A stretch of DNA of 64,000 nt from Streptomyces diastaticus subsp. diastaticus (GTDB taxonomy: Bacteria > Actinomycetota > Actinomycetes > Streptomycetales > Streptomycetaceae). The stretch spans positions 398,501 through 462,500 of the forward strand of contig NZ_BLLN01000002.1 of assembly GCF_011170125.1 (NCBI RefSeq). Direction: 5' to 3'. A program made the translations under genes and the position numbers. The notes under the pieces are model-generated. The model worked only from the letters and a program-made list of their open reading frames with translations, did no database searches and was not told where the DNA came from. This document shows positions 52,139 through 59,894 of this stretch, in pieces. The stretch's first letter is position 1, and each line of letters starts with the position of its first letter.

Positions 52139-52708
52139 TCAGTTGTCGCCCGGCTCCGGGAACTTTTCGCCGAAGTGGTACGGGGCCAGGCAGTAGCTGA
52201 AGCCCGCCTCCCCGTTCAGCTCGATCTTCTCCCGCTCGCAGTAGGCCGCGAGGCCGTCAGCGATGCGCCAGCCGCCGCGGCCGCTCTCGCCGTCGAACCA
52301 GAAGACGCCGCCCGCGTAATGGATCGTGGCACCGGACTCCGGGTCGGTGAGGTTGAGCGACTCGTAGTTCTCCGGGCGGTCGCGGACCAGGGCGACCAGG
52401 TCGTCGGGGACGCCCTCGTAGAGGGAAGCCTGGAGGGCGTAGTCGTCCTCGGCGTAGAGGTTGAGGGAGCCCTCGTGGTCGAAGGTCAGCAGGAGAGCGC
52501 GACCGTCGGTGGTGAAGTACCAGACCGCGGACTGGCCACCGCCGTCGTTCCAGGCGAGTCGCTCGGCGCCGTCGACGGTGGTCGGCTCCACGTCCACCTC
52601 GGCGGCGACCAGCGCGGCACGCCGCCGGACCTCGTCGAGCGGGGTGGCCTGAAGCGCCTGCCAGGTGGCGTTCTCCGCGAGAAGGGCGCTGCTGCTGTCG
52701 TTGCTCAT
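52139..52708 (-). CDS. Hypothetical protein, possibly SUKH/immunity-like
   Basis: A 189-aa acidic soluble protein with even codon usage along its length. It has AERLAWNDGGGQSAVWYFTTDGRALLLTFDHEGSLNLY, YEGVPDDLVALVRDRPENYESL, GVFWFDGESGRGGW and CLAPYHFGEKFPEPGDN at the end. Aromatic, strand-rich composition of this type occurs in immunity-like proteins, but I see no diagnostic motif. ATG 52708 lacks a clear ribosome-binding site. It is the first intact gene after the decay zone. Confidence 0.65.
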   Translation of the reverse strand: MSNDSSSALLAENATWQALQATPLDEVRRRAALVAAEVDVEPTTVDGAERLAWNDGGGQSAVWYFTTDGRALLLTFDHEGSLNLYAEDDYALQASLYEGVPDDLVALVRDRPENYESLNLTDPESGATIHYAGGVFWFDGESGRGGWRIADGLAAYCEREKIELNGEAGFSYCLAPYHFGEKFPEPGDN

Positions 52709-52863
52709 GCGGGGAAGGGTAGGGGACCGGACCGACAACGGCGCCGGCCGGACGGGACGGGCAGCGGGCGTCCGCCACCCGCCACAACCGTCACAGCCGT
52801 CACTGCCGCCGGGCCACGCCAGGCGCTCGGAACCGAGTCAGCACGGTAGGCATGGCTGAGCAC

Positions 52864-52920
52864 GCTGAGCGTGGTTGAGCAAGCTGAGCGTGGTTGAGCA
52901 AGCTGAGCGTGGTTGAGCAC
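52864..52920 (+). repeat. 19-bp tandem direct repeats
   Basis: GCTGAGCGTGGTTGAGCAA occurs at 52864-52882 and 52883-52901, and with one change at 52902-52920. TGAGC recurs every 9-10 bases, and partial copies continue at both ends (TGAGCACGCTGAGC, CGTTGAGCCC). It is non-coding in context and iteron-like in form. Confidence 0.9.
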
Positions 52921-53101
52921 CGTGAACACGTTGAGCCCGAACGTGCCTCGGCGCCCGCCGCGCACCGGTCGAGGTGGGCGCACCGTTCCCGGTGGCCTCG
53001 GCACCGATCACGCCGCGGCCGACCGGCCCAGCCCGTGACAGCACACCGGCTGGACGGACAAGGCGAACAAGGCCACCCGAGCGACAGGACGGGGGAGCCG
53101 C

Positions 53102-53695
53102 GTGAACGGCATCGACCAGCACGCCGTAGACGACGCCATCGTCCACGCCTTCAAGGAGGTCAGGAGCGCGATGGACACCCACAGCGAGAAGAGCCTCCGC
53201 ATGTACGGCGAGGCTCTGACCGCCCTGCAGGAACTGCGCAAGGCGCCGCCGCCGACCAGCCGCCCGCACGCTGAGCACCGACACGCCACTCCTCCCCGCG
53301 CCAACGGAGCTGCCGGTTCCCCTACCTGGACACCGGCGCCTCCCGGCCCGTACTCCTCGCCCGCTACGGCCACTTCAGCGGAGGCGCCCCGTACGCACCG
53401 CCGAGCACCACCCTCGCCCCGCCACCGCGTGCTCGTCCCGCCCTGCGCGTCCACAGCTTCTCCGAGGGCGACGGCACCTTCACACCGCAGGAGTACACGG
53501 CCGACCGGCACCGCCGCACCGCGCGTCCACCGAGACCAGCGCCCGCCCCCCTGCCCTGCCGACCGCCGCCGACCGGTCCACGCCGTGGGCATCGGCGGTC
53601 ACGCGCCCCCAGCACTCGGACTCTCCCCACCGACCGCGCACCGGCGACAGGGGCAAGGAGGGGACGGCGAGGGCATGACGTCATCGGCTACGTGA
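53102..53695 (+). CDS. Uncertain hypothetical protein, possibly truncated
   Basis: From GTG 53102 the first 55 residues look like a real protein: NGIDQHAVDDAIVHAFKEVRSAMDTHSEKSLRMYGEALTALQEL, helical and well balanced. After residue 60 the frame becomes proline/arginine-rich with shadow composition, while another frame shows YLDTGASRPVLLARYGHFSGG and SFSEGDGTFTPQEYTADRH. I therefore suspect a frameshifted or truncated gene. Function unknown. The 19-bp repeats lie about 180 bases upstream. Confidence 0.35.
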   Translation: MNGIDQHAVDDAIVHAFKEVRSAMDTHSEKSLRMYGEALTALQELRKAPPPTSRPHAEHRHATPPRANGAAGSPTWTPAPPGPYSSPATATSAEAPRTHRRAPPSPRHRVLVPPCASTASPRATAPSHRRSTRPTGTAAPRVHRDQRPPPCPADRRRPVHAVGIGGHAPPALGLSPPTAHRRQGQGGDGEGMTSSAT

Positions 53696-54246
53696 ACGGC
53701 GACAGCGACATAGGTAGGAACGAGGGACGAGTTCCGCTCCGGACGCCACCCTCCTGCGCCTCACAAGCGTCCCTCCACGTCCTGCCCATCCATGCCCGCC
53801 CCATTACGCGACCTCACGACAGCCCAAGAACACCCCTGACGGTCCCTCACCCCAAGACCCCCTCACCCGGGATGGCCGCTCTCCCAGAACCGACCGGAAC
53901 CCCTCACTCCCCGCTCCCCGCCCCATCTCCGACCACCGCCCCGAGCCCTCTGCCCCCCTCTCGGCCCCACACCTCCCACCGCAGGTCAGCCCTCCCCCCA
54001 CTCCAACCACTTGCCGCAACGATCTTCATTGCCCGGCGTCACACGGCGTGATACACAGAGTGACATTGCGTGTCCTCGGGCGTCGCTCCTCGTTACCGGC
54101 GGGGCGCGCGGACGGGTTCCCGCGCAAACTCGGCCAGGGATTGGCGCCAATGAGGTGCCGCAACACCACACTCCTCGGCGAGAATGGGCGTGACCTCTGC
54201 ACACCGGCAGGGGGCCAGGAACAACCCACTAGGGGCGGTGAGTTAC
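53696..54246 (+). other. Leader region upstream of the T4SS-like operon
   Basis: About 550 bases without a gene. 53740-54000 is strikingly C-rich and G-poor on this strand. 54005-54075 (ATCTTCATTGCCCGG..., GGCGTGATACACAGAGTGACATTG) is the least GC-rich stretch around and the best candidate for the operon promoter. The region ends in the GGGGCGGTGAG ribosome-binding site of the pilin-like gene. Confidence 0.45.
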
Positions 54247-54555
54247 ATGCTTATGGCAGCCGACAAGGGCGACATCACCACCATCATCGGCGGGATCGCC
54301 CCCAACTGGGGGCCCTTCGGCGAGCTGGGGAACGAAGCGAAGACCATGATCCAGGTGGTCATGGCCATCGCCATCCTGCTCTGCCTGGGCATCGCGATCT
54401 GGGGCGCGGCCAAGCAGCGCATCGGCGCGACGGCACTGCGCGACACCTTCAGCGCTGAACAGGGCAAGGGCCTGATCATCGCCGGTCTGACCGGCGTCTT
54501 CATCATCGGCTCCCTCGGCACACTCTTCACGATCGTGTACGGCATGGCCGTCTGA
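54247..54555 (+). CDS. Small two-helix membrane protein, VirB2/pilin-like, first gene of T4SS-like operon
   Basis: A 102-aa protein with a short N-terminus (AADKGDITTIIGGIAPNWG) and two hydrophobic helices, at about residues 33-54 (MIQVVMAIAILLCLGIAIWGAA) and 76-98 (GLIIAGLTGVFIIGSLGTLF). They are separated by a basic loop (KQRIGATALRD). Size and topology match VirB2/TraA-type pilins, and the position at the head of genes resembling VirB8, VirB6 and VirB4 supports this. No classical pilin signal peptide is evident, so pilus formation is only an inference. ATG 54247 with a G-rich ribosome-binding site. Confidence 0.75.
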   Translation: MLMAADKGDITTIIGGIAPNWGPFGELGNEAKTMIQVVMAIAILLCLGIAIWGAAKQRIGATALRDTFSAEQGKGLIIAGLTGVFIIGSLGTLFTIVYGMAV

Positions 54556-54736
54556 CCGCCCGTCCCGCCCCGCGCCCCCGTCCCCACCAACCGCCCGTCG
54601 CGCCCACCGGCTGAGGTCGTGTCTCCCTGATGTCCAGTCACCACACCGCGCCCGCGCGGCCACGAGCAGGACTACCGTCGTACGTAGCCCACCGACCGGT
54701 GCGGCACTGCGTCGACGTCGAGGGGGCGTACGCGGC

Positions 54737-55561
54737 ATGAACCCGGGAGACGAACGGGGCTACGACACCGACGAGCGGTACGGCGGCGCGGGCCAGACCC
54801 GCACCCGCCTCCCCGGCGACGAGGACGCCTACGACACCACCCGCCGCTCCATGCGCCCCTCCAGGAGCCTCATCACCGTCGTCGGCGTGGTCGTCCTCCT
54901 CATCGCCGCCATCGCCTTCGCCAACCAGGGCGGCTCCCAGGACAGCCCCTCGGACGCCCGAGGCCCCGCCGCCTCCGAAACCGCCCCCACCGGCACGGAC
55001 CCCGTCGACACCACCACCGCCGACATCCCCACCGGCCACCCCCGCACCAAACAGGGCGCGGAGAGCGCAGCAGCGAACTACGCGGTGGCGCTCGTCTCGG
55101 CGGAGATCATCAAGCCGGACCGCCGCAACGAGATCATCGACGGCCTCTTCGTTCCCGAGAAGAGGGACGAGCTCAGGGAGAAGTTCGACAAGGCGTACTC
55201 GAACAAGTTCCTGAGCGACCTCGGGCTCGACAAGAATGGCGAGGCAGCCCCCGGCTCCACCTACATCTCCAGGACCACGCCCGTCGGCACCAAGATCCGG
55301 GGCTACTCCTCCGGCCGAGCCTCTCTGGAGGTGTGGTGCACAGGCGTGTACGGAACAGCGGGCGAGGATTCCCGCAACCCGGTCACCAGCGATTGGTTCA
55401 CCCTCACCCTCAATCTCCGGTGGATGGAGGACGACTGGAAGGTGGAAGGCTTCTCGCAGGCACCTGGCCCCGCCCCCGTGAACGGTGACAACCGCGTCTC
55501 CCCCGCAGACGACATCTCCAAGGCCGTTGAGGAATTCGGGGGCTTCACCTATGCGCGCTAG
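54737..55561 (+). CDS. Single-pass membrane protein with VirB8/TcpC-like extracytoplasmic domain
   Basis: A 274-aa protein: an acidic cytoplasmic N-terminus (DERGYDTDERYGGAG), one membrane helix at about residues 44-62 (LITVVGVVVLLIAAIAFA), a Pro/Thr/Ser-rich linker, and an extracytoplasmic domain of about 165 residues with AESAAANYAVALVSAEII, SRTTPVGTKIRGYSSG and LNLRWMEDDWKVEGFSQA. The last block is typical of NTF2-like VirB8/TcpC domains, which form the T4SS inner-membrane core. A 181-base gap precedes it. The 3' end overlaps the next gene by 11 bases, so the operon structure is clear. Confidence 0.75.
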   Translation: MNPGDERGYDTDERYGGAGQTRTRLPGDEDAYDTTRRSMRPSRSLITVVGVVVLLIAAIAFANQGGSQDSPSDARGPAASETAPTGTDPVDTTTADIPTGHPRTKQGAESAAANYAVALVSAEIIKPDRRNEIIDGLFVPEKRDELREKFDKAYSNKFLSDLGLDKNGEAAPGSTYISRTTPVGTKIRGYSSGRASLEVWCTGVYGTAGEDSRNPVTSDWFTLTLNLRWMEDDWKVEGFSQAPGPAPVNGDNRVSPADDISKAVEEFGGFTYAR

Positions 55562-56861
55562 TTCACGGGCCGTCAAGCTCTCCGCCCTTGCGACGGCGGT
55601 GCCCGCAGGGATCCTGCTCACCGCAACCCGCGTGTTCGCAGCCCCGGACCCTCCTGACGACGGCCGCTGCGACCTCGTAGTCGGCTCTGCCCGGGAATTC
55701 TGCGAAAGCGAAGGCGGCTCCTCAGGCGGCGGCTCCGGCACCACCTCCGACCCCCTGAGCTCCACCCTCGACCCCCTGGCGTCCCTGGCCAAGGGCTGTG
55801 CCCAGGCTGCCGCCTGGACCGTCGACAAGCTCTCCGCCGCCGTCGACTCCACGGCCAACATCGACTTCACCAACCCCCAGTTCCTCCAGCAGTACGCCGT
55901 CGTCTTCGCCGCCTCCACGGTCCTGACCCTGCTGTTGTGGCTCCTCGCCGTGGCCAAACGCGCCGTCCGCGGCGTGCCCCTGACGACCGCCCTCTCCGAG
56001 GCGATCGGCTTCCTCTGGCTGACCGTGCTCGCCTCCGCCTTCACGCCGCTGATCCTCTACACCGTGGTCTCCGCGACGGACAGCGTCACCACGGTGCTGG
56101 CCAAATCCACCGGCGGCCAGACCGACGCCTTCTTCGGCACCTTCTCCGAGGCCCTGAAGAAGGGCGAGGACATCGGCGGCGGTCCGATCATGCTGATCGT
56201 CGTCTCCCTCGTCTCCATCCTCGCCGCCGGGGTCCTCTGGCTCGAACTGGTGATCCGCGCCGCCCTGCTCTACGTGGGCGCCCTGCTCGGCACCGTCGTC
56301 TACGCCGGCCTGGTCGACAAGAACCTCTGGAAGCACGTGCGCCGCTGGGCGGGAATCATGATCGCCGTGATCCTGGTGAAGCCCGTGATCGTGATCGTGC
56401 TCGGCCTCGCCGGCGCGCTCTCCGCCGAGGACGGGCCGAACGCCTTCTCCGCGGTCGTCTCCGGTCTCGCCATCATCCTCCTCGCCATCTTCGCCAGCGC
56501 CATGATCTACCGGTTCGTCCCCGGCTTCGGCGACGAGATCGCCAGCTCCCGCAACAACCGCATGTCCCAGGGCGCCGAGCGCGGCGCCGCCGCCGTCCTC
56601 TCCTCGCCCGCCGCCCTCGTCTCGCAGGGCATCAAGGCGCACAGCGGCCGCCAGAGCGGCGGCGACGGCGGCGGCTCCTCTCAGCCTCGCCCCGCCAACC
56701 AGGCGAGCGGCGGTATCGCGGCCCACGGCTCCCGAGTCGGCTCGGGCGGCGGCTCCCCCAGCGCCCCGCCCCCTCGCTCGGGCAACCCGGTCAACAGCCC
56801 GCACGCCGGCTCCCGAGGTGGTTCCACCGGCTCCCCCCGCTCCGGAGGTGACGGGCGTTGA
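55551..56861 (+). CDS. Polytopic membrane protein, VirB6/TrbL-like
   Basis: A 436-aa protein. A cleavable-looking signal sequence (LSALATAVPAGILLTATRVFA) is followed by a Cys-containing, Gly/Ser-rich extracytoplasmic segment, then about five to six membrane helices between residues 110 and 325 (FAASTVLTLLLWLLAVA, IMLIVVSLVSILAAGVLWLELVI, IMIAVILVKPVIVIVLGLAGAL and others). The C-terminal 110 residues are a disordered Gly/Ser/Pro-rich tail. This is the layout of VirB6/TrbL-type channel components. ATG 55551 overlaps the preceding stop; the end overlaps the next gene by four bases. Confidence 0.75.
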   Translation: MRASSRAVKLSALATAVPAGILLTATRVFAAPDPPDDGRCDLVVGSAREFCESEGGSSGGGSGTTSDPLSSTLDPLASLAKGCAQAAAWTVDKLSAAVDSTANIDFTNPQFLQQYAVVFAASTVLTLLLWLLAVAKRAVRGVPLTTALSEAIGFLWLTVLASAFTPLILYTVVSATDSVTTVLAKSTGGQTDAFFGTFSEALKKGEDIGGGPIMLIVVSLVSILAAGVLWLELVIRAALLYVGALLGTVVYAGLVDKNLWKHVRRWAGIMIAVILVKPVIVIVLGLAGALSAEDGPNAFSAVVSGLAIILLAIFASAMIYRFVPGFGDEIASSRNNRMSQGAERGAAAVLSSPAALVSQGIKAHSGRQSGGDGGGSSQPRPANQASGGIAAHGSRVGSGGGSPSAPPPRSGNPVNSPHAGSRGGSTGSPRSGGDGR

Positions 56862-58411
56862 CGACGTCGTCCCACTCGATCACTCCCCGCCGGACCTATC
56901 TCATCGGCCGCGCCCGCCCCAACGCCGTCATCGGCAAGAACCGTGAGACCGGCGAGATCGTCCTCATCGTCTTCGGGGCGTTCCTCGGCATGATGTGCGG
57001 ACTGCTGGTACCGACCCTCTCCGTACGCATCGCCCTTCTCGCCGGCCTGCCGATGATCGCGCTGGCCGCTGTCTACGTCCCCTACAAGGGCCGTACGTTC
57101 TACAGGTGGTTCGAGATCAACCGCAGCTACAAGCGGATGCTGCGCCGCGGCACCGCCTACCGCTCCTCCGCCGCCGAAGCCGGTGTCCGCCTCGACGGCC
57201 GCGAGGTCGCCGTCGGCCCGCCACCCGGCATCGGCCGCATCAACTGGCTCGCCGCGCCCTTCGGCCCGGACGAGATCGCCGTCCTGCTCCACGCCGACCG
57301 TCGGACCGTCACCGCCGCCATCGAGATCGAGGGCCCGGGCGTCGGCCTGCGCGACTCCGAGGACCAGGAAGCCCTCGTCGACCGCTTCGGCACCCTGCTG
57401 AAGCACGTCGCCAACGGCGACGGCTTCGTCACCCGCATCCAGATGCTGGCCCGCACCCTCCCCGCCGACCCGGACGCCCATGCCAAGGACGTCGCCCAGC
57501 GCGGCGACTCCCGCTCCCCCGGCTGGTTGCGCAGCTCGTACGACCAGCTCCAGTCGATGGTCTCCACCTCCAGCGAGCAGCACCGCGCCTACCTCGTCGC
57601 CTGCATGCACCACTCCCGCGAACTGGCCTCCGAGGCCAACGCCATGGCCCGCGCCTCCCGTCGCCAGGGCGGCGGCCGCCGCCTGGACCGCGACGCCGGA
57701 CTCGCCGTGGTCATGGCCCGCGAGCTCACGGACATCTGCTCGCGTCTCCAGGAGGCGGACATCCGCGTCCGCCAGCCCCTCGGCCAGAGCCGCCTCTCCT
57801 CGCTGATCCACTCCATGTACGACCCCGACCACCCCATCGACCACATCCAGGCCATGTCCCAGCGCAACGCCTGGCCCGCCGAACTCGACGCCGTCGAGCC
57901 GACCTTCCTCAAGGCGAAGACCCGCGAGTCCACCACCCGCGCCCCCTGGTGCCACGCCACCGCGTGGGTGAAGGAATGGCCGATGACCCCGGTGGGCGTC
58001 AACTTCCTCGCCCCTCTGCTCGTCCACACACCGGACGTGATCCGCACCGTCGCGGTCACCATGGACCTCGAACCGACCGAGGTCGCCATCGAGCGCATGC
58101 TCACCGAGAAGACCAACGACGAGGCGGACGCCTCCCGCGCCGCGAAGATGAACCGCACCGTCGACCCGCGCGACGCCGCCGCTAACTCGCGCCTCGACCA
58201 ACGCGGCGATGACCTGGCCAGCGGCGCGGCCGGGGTGAACCTCGTCGGCTACATCACGGTCTCCTCCCGCAGCCCCGAAGCCCTCGCCCGCGACAAGCGC
58301 ACCATCCGCGCCTCGGCCGGAAAGTCGTACCTGAAGCTGGAGTGGTGCGACCGCGAGCATCACCGCGCCTTCGTCAACACCCTGCCCTTCGCCACCGGCA
58401 TCCGCCGCTGA
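56858..58411 (+). CDS. SCO6880 family membrane protein of T4SS-like loci
   Basis: A 517-aa protein with two N-terminal membrane helices (IVLIVFGAFLGMMCGLLVPTL and IALLAGLPMIALAAVYVPY, residues about 28-68) and a large cytoplasmic part. The latter has GRINWLAAPFGPDEIAVLLHADRRTVTAAIEIEG, as in the N-terminal domain of VirB4-type proteins, and VNFLAPLLVHTPDVIRTVAVTMDLEPTEVAIERMLTEKTND. No Walker A is present. In this family the VirB4 N-terminal domain and the ATPase seem split into two genes, the ATPase being the next one. The start is TTG 56858 with GGAGGTG seven bases upstream, overlapping the preceding stop. Confidence 0.8.
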   Translation: MTTSSHSITPRRTYLIGRARPNAVIGKNRETGEIVLIVFGAFLGMMCGLLVPTLSVRIALLAGLPMIALAAVYVPYKGRTFYRWFEINRSYKRMLRRGTAYRSSAAEAGVRLDGREVAVGPPPGIGRINWLAAPFGPDEIAVLLHADRRTVTAAIEIEGPGVGLRDSEDQEALVDRFGTLLKHVANGDGFVTRIQMLARTLPADPDAHAKDVAQRGDSRSPGWLRSSYDQLQSMVSTSSEQHRAYLVACMHHSRELASEANAMARASRRQGGGRRLDRDAGLAVVMARELTDICSRLQEADIRVRQPLGQSRLSSLIHSMYDPDHPIDHIQAMSQRNAWPAELDAVEPTFLKAKTRESTTRAPWCHATAWVKEWPMTPVGVNFLAPLLVHTPDVIRTVAVTMDLEPTEVAIERMLTEKTNDEADASRAAKMNRTVDPRDAAANSRLDQRGDDLASGAAGVNLVGYITVSSRSPEALARDKRTIRASAGKSYLKLEWCDREHHRAFVNTLPFATGIRR

Positions 58412-58447
58412 CGCCGTACGCCACGACCCGCTGAAGGAGGGCCTGCC

Positions 58448-59893
58448 ATGCGCGATCCGCTGACCGCCCTGACGGAGACGTTCACCTCGTTCCTCTTCGG
58501 CAAGGTGGAGACGACCCGGCTGCCCGTCCGAACCTCCACCGGACAGGCGCAGGCCGTGTACCTGCCGACTGCCGCACCCGGCCTCGGCGACTCGGGTGTG
58601 ATCATCGGCCGGGAGGTGTACAGCGGCAAGGGCTACATCTACGACCCGTTCCAGCTCTACGGCCAACAGCTGCCGGCCCCCCACTGGCTGGTCCTCGGCG
58701 AGTCCGGCAACGGCAAGTCGGCTCTGGAGAAGACATACGTCCTGCGCCAGCTGCGCTTCCGCGACCGCCAGGTCGTCGTCCTCGACGCCCAGGGCGAGGA
58801 CGGGGTCGGCGAGTGGAACCTGATCGCCGAGCAGCTCGGCATAACTCCCATCCGCCTCGATCCGACGGCCGCCCTCGACATGGGCATCCGCCTCAATCCG
58901 CTGGACCCCTCGATCACCACCACCGGCCAGTTGGCATTGCTGCGCACCATCATCGAGGTCGCCATGGGCCACGGCCTCGACGAACGCTCGGGCTTCGCCC
59001 TCAAGGTCGCCCACGCCTACGTCACCAACTCGGTCACCGACCGCCAGCCGGTCCTCACCGACATCGTCGAGCAACTGCGTCACCCGAAGCCGGAGTCGGC
59101 CGAGGCGATGAACGTCGCCATCGACGACGTCCGCGCCTGGGGCCTGGACGTGGCGCTCGTCCTCGACCGGCTCGTCGACGGCGACCTGCGGGGCATGTTC
59201 GACGGTCCGACGACGGTCGGCATCGACCTCGACGCCCCCCTCATCGTCTTCGACCTCTCCCACATCGACCGGAACTCCATCGCCATGCCGATCCTCATGG
59301 CGATCGTCGGGGTGTGGCTGGAGCACACCTGGATCCGTCCCGACCGCAAGAAGCGCATCTTCCTTGTTGAAGAGGCCTGGCACATCATCAACTCGCCCTT
59401 CGTGGCCCAGCTCTTCCAGCGACTGCTGAAGTTCGGCCGACGCCTCGGCCTCTCCTTCGTGGCCGTGGTCCACCACCTCTCCGACGTGGTGGACGGCGCG
59501 GCGGCCAAGGAGGCGGCCGCCATCCTCAAAATGGCCTCCACCCGCACCATCTACGCTCAGAAGGCCGACGAGGCCCGTGCCACCGGCCGCGTCCTGGGCC
59601 TGCCACGCTGGGCCGTGGAGATCATCCCGACGCTGACGCCAGGCATCGCGGTATGGGACGTCAACGGGAACGTGCAGGTCGTCAAGCACCTGATCACGGA
59701 GACGGAACGCCCCCTGGTCTTCACCGACCGGGCCATGACCGAGTCGTCCTTCGACCCGGACGACCTGGGATTCAACGCGGACCTCCTCGCCGCGGAACAG
59801 GAGGCGGAGGAGCGAGCGGCCCAGATGGAGCAGCAGGTGCGCGCCCACTACCCGGACGCCGGGCACCCCGAGTCGACGTCCACGGTGGCCTGA
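58448..59893 (+). CDS. VirB4-like ATPase of T4SS-like operon
   Basis: A 481-aa cytoplasmic P-loop ATPase of the VirB4/TraC class. Walker A GESGNGKS is at residues 84-91, Walker B IFLVEEAWHI at about 304-313, and typical flanking motifs are LVLDAQGEDG-like VVVLDAQGEDGVGEWN, FDLSHIDRN and KFGRRLGLSFVAVVHHLSD. The C-terminus (ERAAQMEQQVRAHYPDAG) may form a coiled coil. It should energise assembly or substrate movement at the membrane complex. ATG 58448 follows a strong AAGGAGG. It is the only protein of the operon with an intact nucleotide-binding site. Confidence 0.88.
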   Translation: MRDPLTALTETFTSFLFGKVETTRLPVRTSTGQAQAVYLPTAAPGLGDSGVIIGREVYSGKGYIYDPFQLYGQQLPAPHWLVLGESGNGKSALEKTYVLRQLRFRDRQVVVLDAQGEDGVGEWNLIAEQLGITPIRLDPTAALDMGIRLNPLDPSITTTGQLALLRTIIEVAMGHGLDERSGFALKVAHAYVTNSVTDRQPVLTDIVEQLRHPKPESAEAMNVAIDDVRAWGLDVALVLDRLVDGDLRGMFDGPTTVGIDLDAPLIVFDLSHIDRNSIAMPILMAIVGVWLEHTWIRPDRKKRIFLVEEAWHIINSPFVAQLFQRLLKFGRRLGLSFVAVVHHLSDVVDGAAAKEAAAILKMASTRTIYAQKADEARATGRVLGLPRWAVEIIPTLTPGIAVWDVNGNVQVVKHLITETERPLVFTDRAMTESSFDPDDLGFNADLLAAEQEAEERAAQMEQQVRAHYPDAGHPESTSTVA

Positions 59894-59894
59894 C

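Noticed and set aside
52864..52920. CRISPR-like repeats
   Set aside because: The 19-bp units are directly adjacent without spacers, so they are simple tandem repeats.
53192..54246. CRISPR array or tRNA in the gene-poor region before the T4SS-like operon
   Set aside because: No spaced repeats of 25-40 bases and no cloverleaf with a GTTCGAATC-type arm found on either strand by eye.
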